From: Mycolicibacterium cosmeticum
Lineage (GTDB): Bacteria; Actinomycetota; Actinomycetes; Mycobacteriales; Mycobacteriaceae
Assembly (NCBI RefSeq): GCF_000613185.1
Contig: NZ_CCBB010000003.1
Location: forward strand, 682,001 to 746,000
DNA: 64,000 bases
Reading direction: 5' to 3'
Positions 1-9,433 of the stretch are shown in pieces; the first letter of the stretch is position 1, and each line of letters opens with the position of its first letter. Below the pieces are notes generated by a model, which was given only the letters and a program-made list of their open reading frames with translations, was not told the origin of the DNA and did not search any database. Both the position numbers and the translations under genes were made by a program.

Positions 1-257
1 TCGGCGTCGGCGGTGGCCAGCAGCGGGCGCGGCTCGCTGATGAACAGGTCGTTGTCGCGTTCGATGGCCATGATGTCGGCGTGTTTGGTGATCGCCCAGA
101 ACGGGCGGTACGGCCGGGCATCGACCCAGGAAACCGGCTGCTCGGCGCGCAGCCTGCGCAGGGCGGCATGCAGCCGCGGTTCGTCGGCGTAGGCACCGGG
201 ATCGGCCAGCACGCGGTTGTCCGGGCTGACCGGTCGATCGGTGGTCGGGGTGCTCAT
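1..257 (-). CDS. Cytochrome P450, N-terminal part (cut by window edge)
   Basis: Reading leftwards from an ATG at 257, the frame stays open to the window edge, giving about 85 residues. The segment RPFWAITKHADIMAIERDND followed by LFISEPRP is the helix A to B region typical of bacterial CYP proteins ('xFWAVTRHADVxxVxRD'). The heme-binding Cys loop lies outside the window, so the family call rests on the N-terminus only. It is divergent from the esterase gene starting at 377. Substrate unknown. Confidence 0.7.
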   Translation of the reverse strand, partial: MSTPTTDRPVSPDNRVLADPGAYADEPRLHAALRRLRAEQPVSWVDARPYRPFWAITKHADIMAIERDNDLFISEPRPLLATADA

Positions 258-376
258 CGGCGGCTCCTTGCGGTCGACTTGACGGGTGTCAGGTTTCCGG
301 TTCGCTCCCAGTGTCGACGATGCGCGCCGTCGCGCGGGCGGCTTTGCGCCGATCGGCTGCCGTAGGCTCGCAGATC

Positions 377-2002
377 ATGCTGTCCGGTCCGGTCCGGCGC
401 CGTTGGTCAGGCCCCGTCGCTCGCTTGTCGGCCGTCCTCGCCGTCGCTGTGGTGCTGCTGGGCGGCTGTGCGCGCGGCGCCGGCCAGGTCGCCGACACCA
501 GCCGGGTGCCCACCCCGGATCCGCGCCTGGATCACGGCGTCGTGCACCTCGCCGACGGGCAACTGCAGGGCGCGGTTGCCGCGGGTTACGTTCTGTTCCA
601 AGGGATTCCGTATGCCGCTCCACCGGTGGGGGAGCTGCGCTGGCAGCCGCCGGCGCCGGTCCGCCCGTGGGCCGGGGTCCGCGACGCCACGCTGCCGCAG
701 CCCCGGTGCGTGCAGGACACCTCGCGCGACCCCGGCTGGGGCCGTAAGACCGCCGAGGACTGCCTGACGCTGAACGTGTGGGTGCCCTCGGGCGCGGTGG
801 GGCTACCGGTGATGTTCTGGATCCACGGCGGCGCCTTCCTCAACGGCAGCGGTGACCTGTACGGCTCGCGCTGGCTGGCCACCACGGGCCGGGTCGTCGT
901 GGTCACCGTCAACTACCGGCTCGGTGCGCCCGGGTTCCTGGCCCACCCCGGCGTGGGGGACGGCAACTACGGCCTGGCCGACCAGCAGGCCGCGCTGCGG
1001 TGGGTGCACGACAACATCGGCGCGTTCGGCGGCGACCCGGCCAAGGTCACCATCGCCGGCGAATCGGCCGGCGCGATGTCGGTGTGTGACCACCTGGTCG
1101 CGCCGGGGTCGGCCGGATTGTTCCGGGCCGCGATCATCCAGAGCGGGCCGTGCCAAGCCCAGGCCGACCTGGCCACCGCGCGCCGGGAGAGCCTGCGCTA
1201 CGCCGCGCGGGTGGGCTGCGCCGACCCGGCCGACGCCGCGCGCTGCCTGCGCGCGCTGCCGGCGGCCAAGCTGGACCAGCCGCCGTGGTTCTACCGGATC
1301 GGCAATGACTGGCTGACCGGACCGACGACGGGAACGGCGGTGCTGCCGGGCGATCCGGTCGCGCTGATCCGGGACGGCAAGGCCGCCAGGGTGCCGGTGC
1401 TGATCGGCACCAATCACGACGAGTTCACGCTGTTCGTCGCGTTGCAATATCTGCGCACCCGGCACGTGTCGACGCCCGCCGACTACCCGGGGCTGCTCGC
1501 CGACACCTTCGGCGCTGACGGGCCCGCCGTCGGCGCGCGCTATCCGCTGGCCCGGTTCGGCGGCAGCGCGTCGCTGGCGTACGCCGCCGCGGTCACCGAC
1601 GGCGTGTTCTCCTGCGTCGCGCACCGGATGGCCACCGACCTGGCAAGGGCGGCGCCGGTCTTCGGGTACGAGTTCGACGACCCCGCTCCACCCACGCCAG
1701 ATCCGTTGCGGCAGTTGCCTTTCCCGGTGCGGGCCAGTCACTCCTTGGAACTGCGCTACCTGTTCGAGATCGGCGGCGCCCCGCCGCTGGATGCGGCACA
1801 GCAGCGGCTGTCCGACCAGATGCTGTCGTACTGGACGGAGTTCATCACCACCGGTGTCCCGGCCGCGCCCGGCGGGCCGGTCTGGCCGCAGGTCGACGAT
1901 GGATCCGACCCGTGGTTGCAACTGCGGCCCGACGGCAGCCGGGTGGTCACCGACTTCGCCGCTGCGCATCAGTGCGCGTTCTGGGCCGGGCTGAAAGGCT
2001 GA
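377..2002 (+). CDS. Secreted type-B carboxylesterase lipoprotein
   Basis: Alpha/beta-hydrolase of the carboxylesterase type B family (pNB esterase-like), about 541 residues, the usual length. The ATG at 377 is chosen because it puts a lipoprotein signal peptide at the N-terminus: basic MLSGPVRRRW, hydrophobic LSAVLAVAVV, then lipobox LGGC. The catalytic triad is visible: Ser230 in GESAG, Glu349 in GTNHDEF, His455 in ASHSLELRYLF. An oxyanion-hole motif (WIHGGAF) is also present. An earlier in-frame start at 311 would bury the signal peptide. It probably hydrolyses carboxylic esters outside the membrane; the true substrate cannot be read from sequence. The NTF2-like gene follows after 4 nt, suggesting co-transcription. 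Confidence 0.88.
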   Translation: MLSGPVRRRWSGPVARLSAVLAVAVVLLGGCARGAGQVADTSRVPTPDPRLDHGVVHLADGQLQGAVAAGYVLFQGIPYAAPPVGELRWQPPAPVRPWAGVRDATLPQPRCVQDTSRDPGWGRKTAEDCLTLNVWVPSGAVGLPVMFWIHGGAFLNGSGDLYGSRWLATTGRVVVVTVNYRLGAPGFLAHPGVGDGNYGLADQQAALRWVHDNIGAFGGDPAKVTIAGESAGAMSVCDHLVAPGSAGLFRAAIIQSGPCQAQADLATARRESLRYAARVGCADPADAARCLRALPAAKLDQPPWFYRIGNDWLTGPTTGTAVLPGDPVALIRDGKAARVPVLIGTNHDEFTLFVALQYLRTRHVSTPADYPGLLADTFGADGPAVGARYPLARFGGSASLAYAAAVTDGVFSCVAHRMATDLARAAPVFGYEFDDPAPPTPDPLRQLPFPVRASHSLELRYLFEIGGAPPLDAAQQRLSDQMLSYWTEFITTGVPAAPGGPVWPQVDDGSDPWLQLRPDGSRVVTDFAAAHQCAFWAGLKG

Positions 2003-2006
2003 CGAC

Positions 2007-2345
2007 ATGAACGACTTCGCGCAGGCCTGGGTGGATGCCTGGAACCGCCACGATGTCGAGGCGGTGCTCGCGCATTTCCACGACGACGTGGTGTTCACCT
2101 CGCCGGTGGCCGAGCGGGTGGTGCCCGACAGTGGGGGCGTGGTGCGCGGCAAGGCCGCCCTGCGCGACTATTGGACCCGTGCGCTGGCGCAGTTGCCGGA
2201 CCTGCGTTTCGAGATCGTCGCCGTGTATCGCGGCGTCTCCAGCATCGTCATCAACTACCGCAACCACCGCGGCGGGCTGGTCAACGAGGTGCTGATCTTC
2301 GACGGCGACCTGGTGCGCGAGGGGCACGGCACCTACCTGGACTGA
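2007..2345 (+). CDS. NTF2-like / SnoaL-fold protein
   Basis: A 112-residue single-domain protein of the NTF2-like (SnoaL) superfamily. The N-terminal helix with AWNRHDVEAVLAHFHDDVVF is the classic start of the fold. It is followed by a beta-rich half ending GGLVNEVLIFDGDLVREGHGTYL. Members are small-molecule isomerases, cyclases, hydrolases or non-enzymatic binders, so no reaction is assigned. It starts 4 nt after the esterase stop and probably shares its transcript. Its 3' end overlaps the convergent DUF4442 gene by 13 bp. Confidence 0.75.
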   Translation: MNDFAQAWVDAWNRHDVEAVLAHFHDDVVFTSPVAERVVPDSGGVVRGKAALRDYWTRALAQLPDLRFEIVAVYRGVSSIVINYRNHRGGLVNEVLIFDGDLVREGHGTYLD

Positions 2346-2821
2346 CCGTCCTGCGGCGTCACCCAGGTGGTGATCTCCGCGCGCACCACCTCGGTGCCCT
2401 CGCGATCGGTGATGCGTACGGGCACCACGATCTCGGTGCCCTCGGTGATCGCGGCGAAATCCGGCACGTCGAAGTGGGCGACCGCGCGCAGTGAGGTCGT
2501 CGCCTTGGCCAGGTACTGGACGGTCATCGCCTTGGGGATCCAGCGGTGGGTGGTGGGCACGGTGGCCTCCATGGCCATGCCCATGGCCACTTCGGCCGCG
2601 TTGCACGACGCGATCGCGTGCACGGTGTGCAGGTGGTTGTACACGAAGAACCACTTGGGAACGGCCACCTCGGCGCGGCCCGGTTCCATCCGGAGCACAT
2701 GCGGCAGCACCGACGCGAAATACGGCACCCGCAGCATCGCCGCGGCCGAGAAGATCCGGGTGCCCCCGGGTCGTCCGGACAGCTGTTGCCAGGCGCGATA
2801 GGTGGGGCTGAAAGCCGGCAT
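2333..2821 (-). CDS. DUF4442 / hotdog-fold thioesterase-like protein
   Basis: A 162-residue protein matching the DUF4442 branch of the hotdog-fold superfamily. An N-terminal helix region (FSPTYRAWQQLSG) is followed by the hotdog core with VHAIASCNAAEVAMGMAMEA, where the helix carries the HxxxxxNxxE-like pattern of acyl-CoA thioesterase relatives. The C-terminus has beta strands around VVPVRITDREGTEVVRAEITTWV. The likely ligand is an acyl-CoA, but no activity is proven for the family. A 7-bp inverted repeat sits 9-24 bp upstream of the ATG, over the probable -10 region, implying local repression, perhaps by a TetR-type regulator not in this window. Confidence 0.75.
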   Translation of the reverse strand: MPAFSPTYRAWQQLSGRPGGTRIFSAAAMLRVPYFASVLPHVLRMEPGRAEVAVPKWFFVYNHLHTVHAIASCNAAEVAMGMAMEATVPTTHRWIPKAMTVQYLAKATTSLRAVAHFDVPDFAAITEGTEIVVPVRITDREGTEVVRAEITTWVTPQDGQSR

Positions 2822-2829
2822 GGCACCAC

Positions 2830-2845
2830 CTTACTGTGCAGTAAG
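2830..2845 (-). promoter_or_regulatory. Palindromic operator upstream of the DUF4442 gene
   Basis: CTTACTG-TG-CAGTAAG is a perfect 7-bp inverted repeat with a 2-nt spacer. On the minus strand it overlaps a TATCTT hexamer (2848-2843) that can serve as -10, so a bound repressor would block transcription of the gene at 2821. Size and symmetry fit a TetR-family operator; the regulator is unknown. Confidence 0.55.
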
Positions 2846-2956
2846 ATAGGGATATGGCCCGAGGCTGAGGCCAGGGACGATTTTCGGTTCACGAGGGGTC
2901 CTGGCTTCAGCCTCGCCGGCAGCGGCGATCGCGGCAGCGCCCGGTCGGGCCGGGAT

Positions 2957-2985
2957 TTGGAGGACGCCCCGATCTGGGGCATACT
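2957..2985 (+). promoter_or_regulatory. S10 operon promoter (SigA type)
   Basis: TTGGAG (2957-2962), a 17-nt spacer, then CATACT (2980-2985) form a good housekeeping promoter 270 nt upstream of rpsJ. Four nt after the -10 comes GGGTTGCCT (2990-2998). The same 9-mer occurs at the same distance after the -10 of the spc promoter at 33707-33712, so transcription would start inside it in both cases. Confidence 0.65.
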
Positions 2986-2991
2986 GTTCGG

Positions 2992-3254
2992 GTTGCCTTG
3001 AGCCGGGTTCTGCCCGCCAGGGCATCCGACCCGCGCTCGTATGGGCGCACCCGGTCCCCACCTCGATCGTGACCTCATTTCAGGCGCGGGCGAGTGTGCG
3101 CGAGGGCGACACACCCGAGCGCGGGGGTCGGTGAACCAGAGACAGGTAAACAGCGGCGGCATAGCCAGCGTCACGCACACGTGCGTGGCGCACGAACACA
3201 GAGGTTTTTTCGCGCCCAGGCGCGAAAAGCCCGTAGTAGTGAGGTAGGAGAAGC
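2992..3254 (+). other. Long 5' leader of the S10 operon with hairpin
   Basis: From the predicted start near 2992 to the rpsJ GTG there is a leader of about 263 nt without a convincing gene. It contains a 9-bp perfect stem, TTTTCGCGC / GCGCGAAAA (3207-3215 and 3220-3228, loop CCAG), 15 nt before the Shine-Dalgarno GTAGGAG (3244-3250). The rest of the 2822-2956 gap shows only the DUF4442 operator. A role in r-protein autoregulation or attenuation is possible but unproven. Confidence 0.4.
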
Positions 3255-3560
3255 GTGGCGGGACAGAAGATCCGCATCAGGCTCAAGGCCTACGACCATG
3301 AGGCGATTGACGCCTCGGCGCGCAAGATCGTCGAGACGGTCACCCGTACGGGCGCCAGCGTGGTCGGCCCGGTGCCGCTGCCGACCGAGAAGAACGTGTA
3401 TTGCGTCATCCGGTCCCCCCATAAGTACAAGGACTCGCGGGAGCATTTCGAGATGCGCACCCACAAGCGCCTTATCGACATCCTCGACCCGACGCCGAAG
3501 ACCGTCGACGCCTTGATGCGCATCGACCTGCCGGCCAGCGTCGACGTGAACATCCAATAG
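3255..3560 (+). CDS. rpsJ: 30S ribosomal protein S10
   Basis: First gene of the S10 operon; 101 residues, normal length. S10 sits in the 30S head and also acts as NusE in antitermination. The protein starts [18 protein letters not shown] and contains the conserved [15 protein letters not shown] and [12 protein letters not shown] blocks. The start is GTG, with GTAGGAG 4-10 nt upstream; no upstream in-frame start gives S10-like sequence. A 26-nt gap separates it from rplC. Confidence 0.98.
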
Positions 3561-3586
3561 GCATCCCAGTAGGAGAATCCAGAGAA

Positions 3587-4240
3587 ATGGCTAGAAAAGG
3601 CATTCTGGGCACCAAGCTGGGCATGACGCAGGTGTTCGACGAGAACAACAAAGTCGTCCCGGTGACGGTCGTCAAGGCCGGCCCCAACGTGGTGACCCGT
3701 ATCCGCACCACCGAGCGCGACGGTTACAGCGCCGTGCAGCTCGCCTACGGCGAGATCAGCCCGCGCAAGGTCAACAAGCCGGTCACCGGTCAGTTCGCCG
3801 CCGCGGGCGTCAACCCGCGCCGGCACCTGGCCGAGTTGCGGCTCGATGACGAGGCTGCTGCCGCCGAGTACGAGGTCGGCCAGGAGCTGACCGCCGAGAT
3901 CTTCGCCGACGGCGCGTACGTCGACGTGACCGGCACCAGCAAGGGCAAGGGCTTCGCCGGCACCATGAAGCGCCACGGCTTCGCCGGCCAGGGCGCCGCG
4001 CACGGTGCCCAGGCCGTGCACCGCCGTCCCGGTTCGATCGGTGGCTGCGCCACCCCGGGCCGCGTCTTCAAGGGCACCCGGATGTCGGGCCGGATGGGTA
4101 ACGACCGCGTGACCACCCAGAACCTGAAGGTGCACAAGGTCGACGCCGAGAACGGCGTGCTGTTGATCAAGGGTGCCGTCCCCGGACGCACCGGTGGACT
4201 GGTCGTGGTCCGCACCGCGATCAAACGAGGTGAGAAGTAA
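3587..4240 (+). CDS. rplC: 50S ribosomal protein L3
   Basis: 217 residues, an early-assembly 23S-binding protein that reaches the peptidyl-transferase centre. Diagnostic blocks are [15 protein letters not shown] at the N-terminus and [21 protein letters not shown] with [14 protein letters not shown] in the central loop, followed by KMSGRMG-like [14 protein letters not shown]. The ATG is preceded by TAGGAGAATCC. The stop overlaps the rplD start by one base (TAATG), so the two are translationally coupled. Confidence 0.98.
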   Translation: MARKGILGTKLGMTQVFDENNKVVPVTVVKAGPNVVTRIRTTERDGYSAVQLAYGEISPRKVNKPVTGQFAAAGVNPRRHLAELRLDDEAAAAEYEVGQELTAEIFADGAYVDVTGTSKGKGFAGTMKRHGFAGQGAAHGAQAVHRRPGSIGGCATPGRVFKGTRMSGRMGNDRVTTQNLKVHKVDAENGVLLIKGAVPGRTGGLVVVRTAIKRGEK

Positions 4241-4908
4241 TGACTTCTTTGAAGATTGACGTCCATACCCCGGACGGCAAGAAGGACGGCTCCGTCGAGT
4301 TGCCCGCCGCGCTGTTCGACGTGGAGGCCAACATCGCGCTGCTGCACCAGGTGGTCAACGCCCAGCTGGCGGCCGCCCGTCAGGGCACGCACTCGGCCAA
4401 GACCCGCGGTGAGGTGTCCGGTGGTGGCAAGAAGCCGTACCGCCAGAAGGGCACCGGCCGCGCCCGTCAGGGCTCGACCCGCGCACCGCAGTTCACCGGT
4501 GGTGGCGCCGTGCACGCGCCCAAGCCGCGTGACTACAGCCAGCGCACGCCCAAGAAGATGATCGCCGCCGCCCTCCGCGGGGCGCTCTCGGACCGGGCCC
4601 GCAACGACCGGATCCACGCCGTCACCGAACTGGTGGCCGGCCAGACGCCGTCGACCAAGAGCGCCAAGGGTTTCCTCGGCTCGCTCACCGATCGCAAGCG
4701 TGTCCTGGTGGTCATCGGCCGTGCCGACGAGGTCGGCGCCAAGAGCGTGCGCAACCTTCCCGGTGTGCACGTGCTCTCGCCGGACCAGCTCAACACGTAC
4801 GACGTGCTTCGTGCCGACGACGTCGTGTTCTCGGTGGAGGCGCTGAACGCCTACATCGCCGCGCACACCAAGGACGCGAAGGACCAGAAAGAGGAGGTGT
4901 CGGCCTGA
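4240..4908 (+). CDS. rplD: 50S ribosomal protein L4
   Basis: 222 residues. L4 lines the exit tunnel and in some bacteria represses its own operon. The conserved tunnel-loop sequence [20 protein letters not shown] followed by [13 protein letters not shown] is present, with the C-terminal Rossmann-like globular half containing [11 protein letters not shown]. It is coupled at both ends: its ATG shares a base with the rplC stop, and its TGA overlaps the rplW ATG. The C-terminal tail is rich in Lys/Asp/Glu. Confidence 0.98.
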   Translation: MTSLKIDVHTPDGKKDGSVELPAALFDVEANIALLHQVVNAQLAAARQGTHSAKTRGEVSGGGKKPYRQKGTGRARQGSTRAPQFTGGGAVHAPKPRDYSQRTPKKMIAAALRGALSDRARNDRIHAVTELVAGQTPSTKSAKGFLGSLTDRKRVLVVIGRADEVGAKSVRNLPGVHVLSPDQLNTYDVLRADDVVFSVEALNAYIAAHTKDAKDQKEEVSA

Positions 4909-5210
4909 TGGCAACCGTGACTGACCCCCGCGACATCATCCTGGCCCCGGTCATCTCGGAGAAGTCCTACGGACTGATCGAGGACAACGTGTACACGTTC
5001 GTGGTGCACCCGGATTCGAACAAGACGCAGATCAAGATCGCCATCGAGAAGATCTTCTCCGTCAAGGTCGATTCGGTGAACACCGCCAACCGGCAGGGCA
5101 AGCGCAAGCGCACCCGCACCGGCTACGGCCAGCGCAAGAGCACCAAGCGCGCGATCGTGACCCTGGCGCCGGGCAGCAAGCCGATCGACCTGTTCGGAGC
5201 CCCGGCGTAG
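4908..5210 (+). CDS. rplW: 50S ribosomal protein L23
   Basis: 100 residues, at the tunnel exit where SRP and trigger factor dock. Recognised by [55 protein letters not shown] and the [16 protein letters not shown] end. The ATG overlaps the rplD stop (ATGA). It is followed by a 23-nt gap to rplB. Confidence 0.98.
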   Translation: MATVTDPRDIILAPVISEKSYGLIEDNVYTFVVHPDSNKTQIKIAIEKIFSVKVDSVNTANRQGKRKRTRTGYGQRKSTKRAIVTLAPGSKPIDLFGAPA

Positions 5211-5233
5211 TCCGGGAGAGAGATTTTAAAGAC

Positions 5234-6070
5234 ATGGGAATTCGCAAGTACAAGCCGACGACCCCGGGTCGTCGCGGTTCGAGCGTCTCCGACTTCGCCG
5301 AGATCACTCGTTCCACTCCGGAGAAGTCGCTCATCCGTCCGCTGCACGGGACCGGTGGACGTAACGCCCACGGCCGCATCACCACGCGGCACAAGGGCGG
5401 CGGCCACAAGCGCGCCTACCGCGTCATCGACTTCCGTCGCAACGACAAGGACGGCGTCAACGCCAAGGTCGCGCACATCGAGTACGACCCCAACCGCACC
5501 GCGAACATCGCGCTGCTGCACTTCCTGGACGGCGAGAAGCGCTACATCATCGCGCCGCAGGGGTTGAAGCAGGGCGACGTCATCGAGTCGGGCCCCAACG
5601 CCGACATCAAGCCGGGTAACAACCTGCCGCTGCGCAACATCCCGGCCGGTACCGTCATCCACGCCGTGGAGCTGCGGCCCGGCGGCGGCGCCAAGCTGGC
5701 CCGCTCGGCCGGTGTCAGCATCCAGCTGCTCGGTAAGGAAGGCACCTACGCCTCGCTGCGTATGCCGTCCGGTGAGATCCGTCGCGTCGACGTGCGCTGC
5801 CGCGCCACCGTCGGCGAGGTGGGCAACGCCGAGCAGGCGAACATCAACTGGGGCAAGGCCGGCCGGATGCGGTGGAAGGGCAAGCGCCCGACCGTCCGTG
5901 GTGTCGTGATGAACCCGGTCGACCACCCGCACGGTGGTGGTGAGGGTAAGACCTCCGGTGGTCGTCACCCGGTGAGCCCGTGGGGCAAGCCCGAGGGCCG
6001 CACTCGCAAGCCGAACAAGGCCAGCGACAAGCTCATCGTCCGTCGCCGGCGCACCGGCAAGAAGCGCTAG
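5234..6070 (+). CDS. rplB: 50S ribosomal protein L2
   Basis: 278 residues, the normal length for actinobacteria. L2 is a core 23S-binding protein needed for subunit joining and peptidyl transfer. Hallmarks: [14 protein letters not shown] at the start, [19 protein letters not shown], and the C-terminal catalytic-loop region [20 protein letters not shown], including the conserved peptidyl-transferase-proximal His. It ends with a basic RRRRTGKKR tail. A GAGAG motif precedes the ATG. Confidence 0.98.
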   Translation: MGIRKYKPTTPGRRGSSVSDFAEITRSTPEKSLIRPLHGTGGRNAHGRITTRHKGGGHKRAYRVIDFRRNDKDGVNAKVAHIEYDPNRTANIALLHFLDGEKRYIIAPQGLKQGDVIESGPNADIKPGNNLPLRNIPAGTVIHAVELRPGGGAKLARSAGVSIQLLGKEGTYASLRMPSGEIRRVDVRCRATVGEVGNAEQANINWGKAGRMRWKGKRPTVRGVVMNPVDHPHGGGEGKTSGGRHPVSPWGKPEGRTRKPNKASDKLIVRRRRTGKKR

Positions 6071-6082
6071 GAGTAAATAGCG

Positions 6083-6364
6083 ATGCCACGCAGCCTGAAG
6101 AAGGGCCCGTTCGTCGACGACCATCTGCTCAAGAAGGTCGACGTCCAGAACGAGAAGAACACCAAGCAGGTCATCAAGACCTGGTCGCGCCGGTCCACCA
6201 TCATCCCGGACTTCATCGGCCACACCTTCGCCGTCCACGACGGCCGCAAGCACGTGCCGGTGTTCGTCACCGAGGCGATGGTCGGGCACAAGCTCGGCGA
6301 ATTTGCCCCGACCCGCACGTTCAAGGGTCACATCAAGGACGACCGGAAAGCGAAGCGGCGGTAG
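6083..6364 (+). CDS. rpsS: 30S ribosomal protein S19
   Basis: 93 residues. S19 in the 30S head contacts the A-site finger and tRNA. Conserved blocks [40 protein letters not shown] and [20 protein letters not shown] are all visible. The spacing is 12 nt from rplB and 3 nt to rplV, within one transcript. Confidence 0.98.
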
Positions 6365-6367
6365 GCC

Positions 6368-7641
<1,274 letters not shown>

Positions 7642-7643
7642 TC

Positions 7644-8060
7644 ATGTTGATTCCCCGCAAGGTCAAGCACCGCAAGCAGCACCACCCGGAGCAGCGTGGC
7701 ATTGCCAGCGGCGGCACCTCGGTCAGCTTCGGTGACTACGGCATCCAGGCACTGGAGCACGCCTACATCACCAACCGGCAGATCGAGTCGGCTCGTATCG
7801 CCATCAACCGCCACATCAAGCGTGGTGGCAAGGTCTGGATCAACATCTTCCCGGACCGCCCACTGACCAAGAAGCCCGCCGAAACCCGCATGGGTTCGGG
7901 TAAGGGTTCGCCGGAATGGTGGGTCGCCAACGTGAAGCCCGGACGCGTGCTGTTCGAGCTGAGCTACCCGGACGAGAAGATCGCCAGGGACGCGCTGACC
8001 CGCGCCATCCACAAGCTGCCGATCAAGGCACGCATCGTGACACGAGAGGAGCAGTTCTGA
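7644..8060 (+). CDS. rplP: 50S ribosomal protein L16
   Basis: 138 residues. L16 organises the A-site region of the 50S subunit. Recognised by [19 protein letters not shown], the [22 protein letters not shown] block and [25 protein letters not shown]. The stop overlaps the rpmC ATG (TGATG arrangement at 8058-8062), indicating coupling. Confidence 0.98.
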   Translation: MLIPRKVKHRKQHHPEQRGIASGGTSVSFGDYGIQALEHAYITNRQIESARIAINRHIKRGGKVWINIFPDRPLTKKPAETRMGSGKGSPEWWVANVKPGRVLFELSYPDEKIARDALTRAIHKLPIKARIVTREEQF

Positions 8061-8293
8061 TGGCAGTTGGAGTTTCGCCGGGCGAACTGCGTGAGCTGAC
8101 CGACGAGGAGCTCGTCACTCGTCTGCGCGAGTCGAAGGAAGAGCTGTTCAACCTGCGCTTCCAGATGGCGACCGGGCAGCTGGCCAACAACCGGCGGCTG
8201 CGTGTTGTCCGCCAGGAGATCGCACGGGTCTACACCGTGCTGCGTGAACGTGAACTGGGTCTGGCCGCCGGACCCGTCGGTGAGGATTCGTAA
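8060..8293 (+). CDS. rpmC: 50S ribosomal protein L29
   Basis: 77 residues, the small two-helix L29 protein beside L23 at the tunnel exit. The key block is [20 protein letters not shown] followed by [28 protein letters not shown]. The start is the ATG at 8060 that shares its A with the rplP stop. The same frame is open further upstream, but that part reads through rplP and has no L29 similarity. Confidence 0.97.
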   Translation: MAVGVSPGELRELTDEELVTRLRESKEELFNLRFQMATGQLANNRRLRVVRQEIARVYTVLRERELGLAAGPVGEDS

Positions 8294-8295
8294 AA

Positions 8296-8604
8296 ATGGC
8301 AGACGCAACCAAGAAAGAGGCCGGCGCCAAGCACACGCCGGCCACCGAGAAGCCGCGCGGCCGTCGTAAGACCGCCATCGGCTACGTGGTCAGCGACAAG
8401 ATGGAAAAGACCATCGTGGTCGAGCTGGAGTCCCGCAAGAGCCACGCGCTCTACGGCAAGATCATCCGGACCACCAGCAAGGTCAAGGCGCACGACGAGA
8501 ACGGTGTTGCCGGTGTCGGCGACCGCGTCTCGCTGATGGAGACCCGGCCGCTGTCGGCCACCAAGCGGTGGCGGCTGGTCGAGGTGCTCGAGCGCGCCAA
8601 GTAA
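8296..8604 (+). CDS. rpsQ: 30S ribosomal protein S17
   Basis: 102 residues, last gene of the S10 operon. S17 is a primary 16S-binding OB-fold protein. The core [27 protein letters not shown] and the [28 protein letters not shown] end are diagnostic. The N-terminus is about 15 residues longer and Lys/Ala-rich, as in other mycobacteria. A hairpin terminator follows 24 nt after the stop. Confidence 0.98.
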   Translation: MADATKKEAGAKHTPATEKPRGRRKTAIGYVVSDKMEKTIVVELESRKSHALYGKIIRTTSKVKAHDENGVAGVGDRVSLMETRPLSATKRWRLVEVLERAK

Positions 8605-8627
8605 TCGCGCTGCGCCAGCAGGCATGG

Positions 8628-8662
8628 ATGTCCCCCGGAACCCGAGCGGTTCTGGGGGACAT
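8628..8662 (+). terminator. Hairpin terminator of the S10 operon
   Basis: ATGTCCCCCGGAACC (8628-8642), 5-nt loop, GGTTCTGGGGGACAT (8648-8662): a 15-bp stem with one mismatch, followed by a short TTG. It has no long U-tract, as usual for mycobacterial terminators. It overlaps the longest possible start of the next gene. Confidence 0.7.
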
Positions 8663-9184
8663 TTGCATTCGGCGGACGACGAGCTGGTCGCGGTGTACGA
8701 CGCCGCCGGCACCGTGCTCGGCCAGGCCCCGCGAGCACGGGTGTACGCCGAGGGCCTCTGGCATGCCAGCGCCGGCGTGCTGGTCCGGTCGCTCGACGGG
8801 CGCCGGCTGTACGTGCACCGGCGGACCGACACCAAGGCCGTGTTCGCCGGGATGCACGACTGCCTGGCCGGGGGAGTCGTGGGGCCGGGTGAGCGACCGC
8901 GGCAGGCCGCCGCCCGCGAGCTCGGCGAGGAACTCGGCATCACCGGAGTGCCGCTGACCGAACTGGCGGCCTGCTCCTGGGACGGACAATGGGCAGGCAG
9001 ACCGATGCGGTGTCACCTGTTCGCCTACCAGGTGCGCTATGACGGGCCCATTCGCCATCAACCCGAGGAGATCGCCGAGGGCTGGTGGTGGACCGATGCG
9101 CAGCTGCGTGCCCGGTTGGCCGACCCGGATTGGCCCTTCGTGCCCGATACCCGGAACCTGTTGCCGCAGTTGTTGATCGGTTGA
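8663..9184 (+). CDS. NUDIX hydrolase
   Basis: NUDIX-fold pyrophosphohydrolase of about 173 residues. The Nudix box is complete: G-x5-E-x7-RELxEELGI, seen as GGVVGPGERPRQ then AAARELGEELGI. The N-terminal part (DELVAVYDAAGTVLG, then HRRTDTKAVFAGMHDCLAGG) resembles the IDI/YfcD-like subgroup, which acts on diphosphate substrates; the substrate is not known. An ATG exists at 8624, but it lies inside the S10 terminator hairpin. The TTG at 8663, preceded by GGGGGAC, gives a protein beginning just before the conserved DELVAV strand and is preferred. Start is uncertain. Confidence 0.82.
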   Translation: MHSADDELVAVYDAAGTVLGQAPRARVYAEGLWHASAGVLVRSLDGRRLYVHRRTDTKAVFAGMHDCLAGGVVGPGERPRQAAARELGEELGITGVPLTELAACSWDGQWAGRPMRCHLFAYQVRYDGPIRHQPEEIAEGWWWTDAQLRARLADPDWPFVPDTRNLLPQLLIG

Positions 9185-9433
9185 GTTGAACGTTGCTGCG
9201 TCCGCGTGACGATGCCAATGGCGGGTCGGCCATGATCGTGTCGATGTGGAAACACGTTGTGGTGAGCCGTATTCCGGCTTCGCGCCGACGTCTCGTGGGC
9301 GTGGGTGCGGCCACTCCGATATTCGCCGATCGGTGACCGGTGGCGGATTTGCGGGATGCTCGCCGCCCGGCGGCCGGTGCGAATTCGACGACTTGCCGGT
9401 CAAACATCGCCGCACCGCATATCGTCTTGTCCG

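Noticed and set aside
803..2152. 449-codon open frame antisense to the carboxylesterase
   Set aside because: Low-complexity Arg/Gly/Pro translation without domain, opposite a gene with an intact catalytic triad.
3041..3247. 68-codon frame in the rpsJ leader
   Set aside because: No ribosome-binding site, no family resemblance, and it lies in the structured 5' leader.
9185..9433. c-di-GMP riboswitch before the BcsB-like gene
   Set aside because: I looked for the GEMM-type core and did not find its conserved segments.
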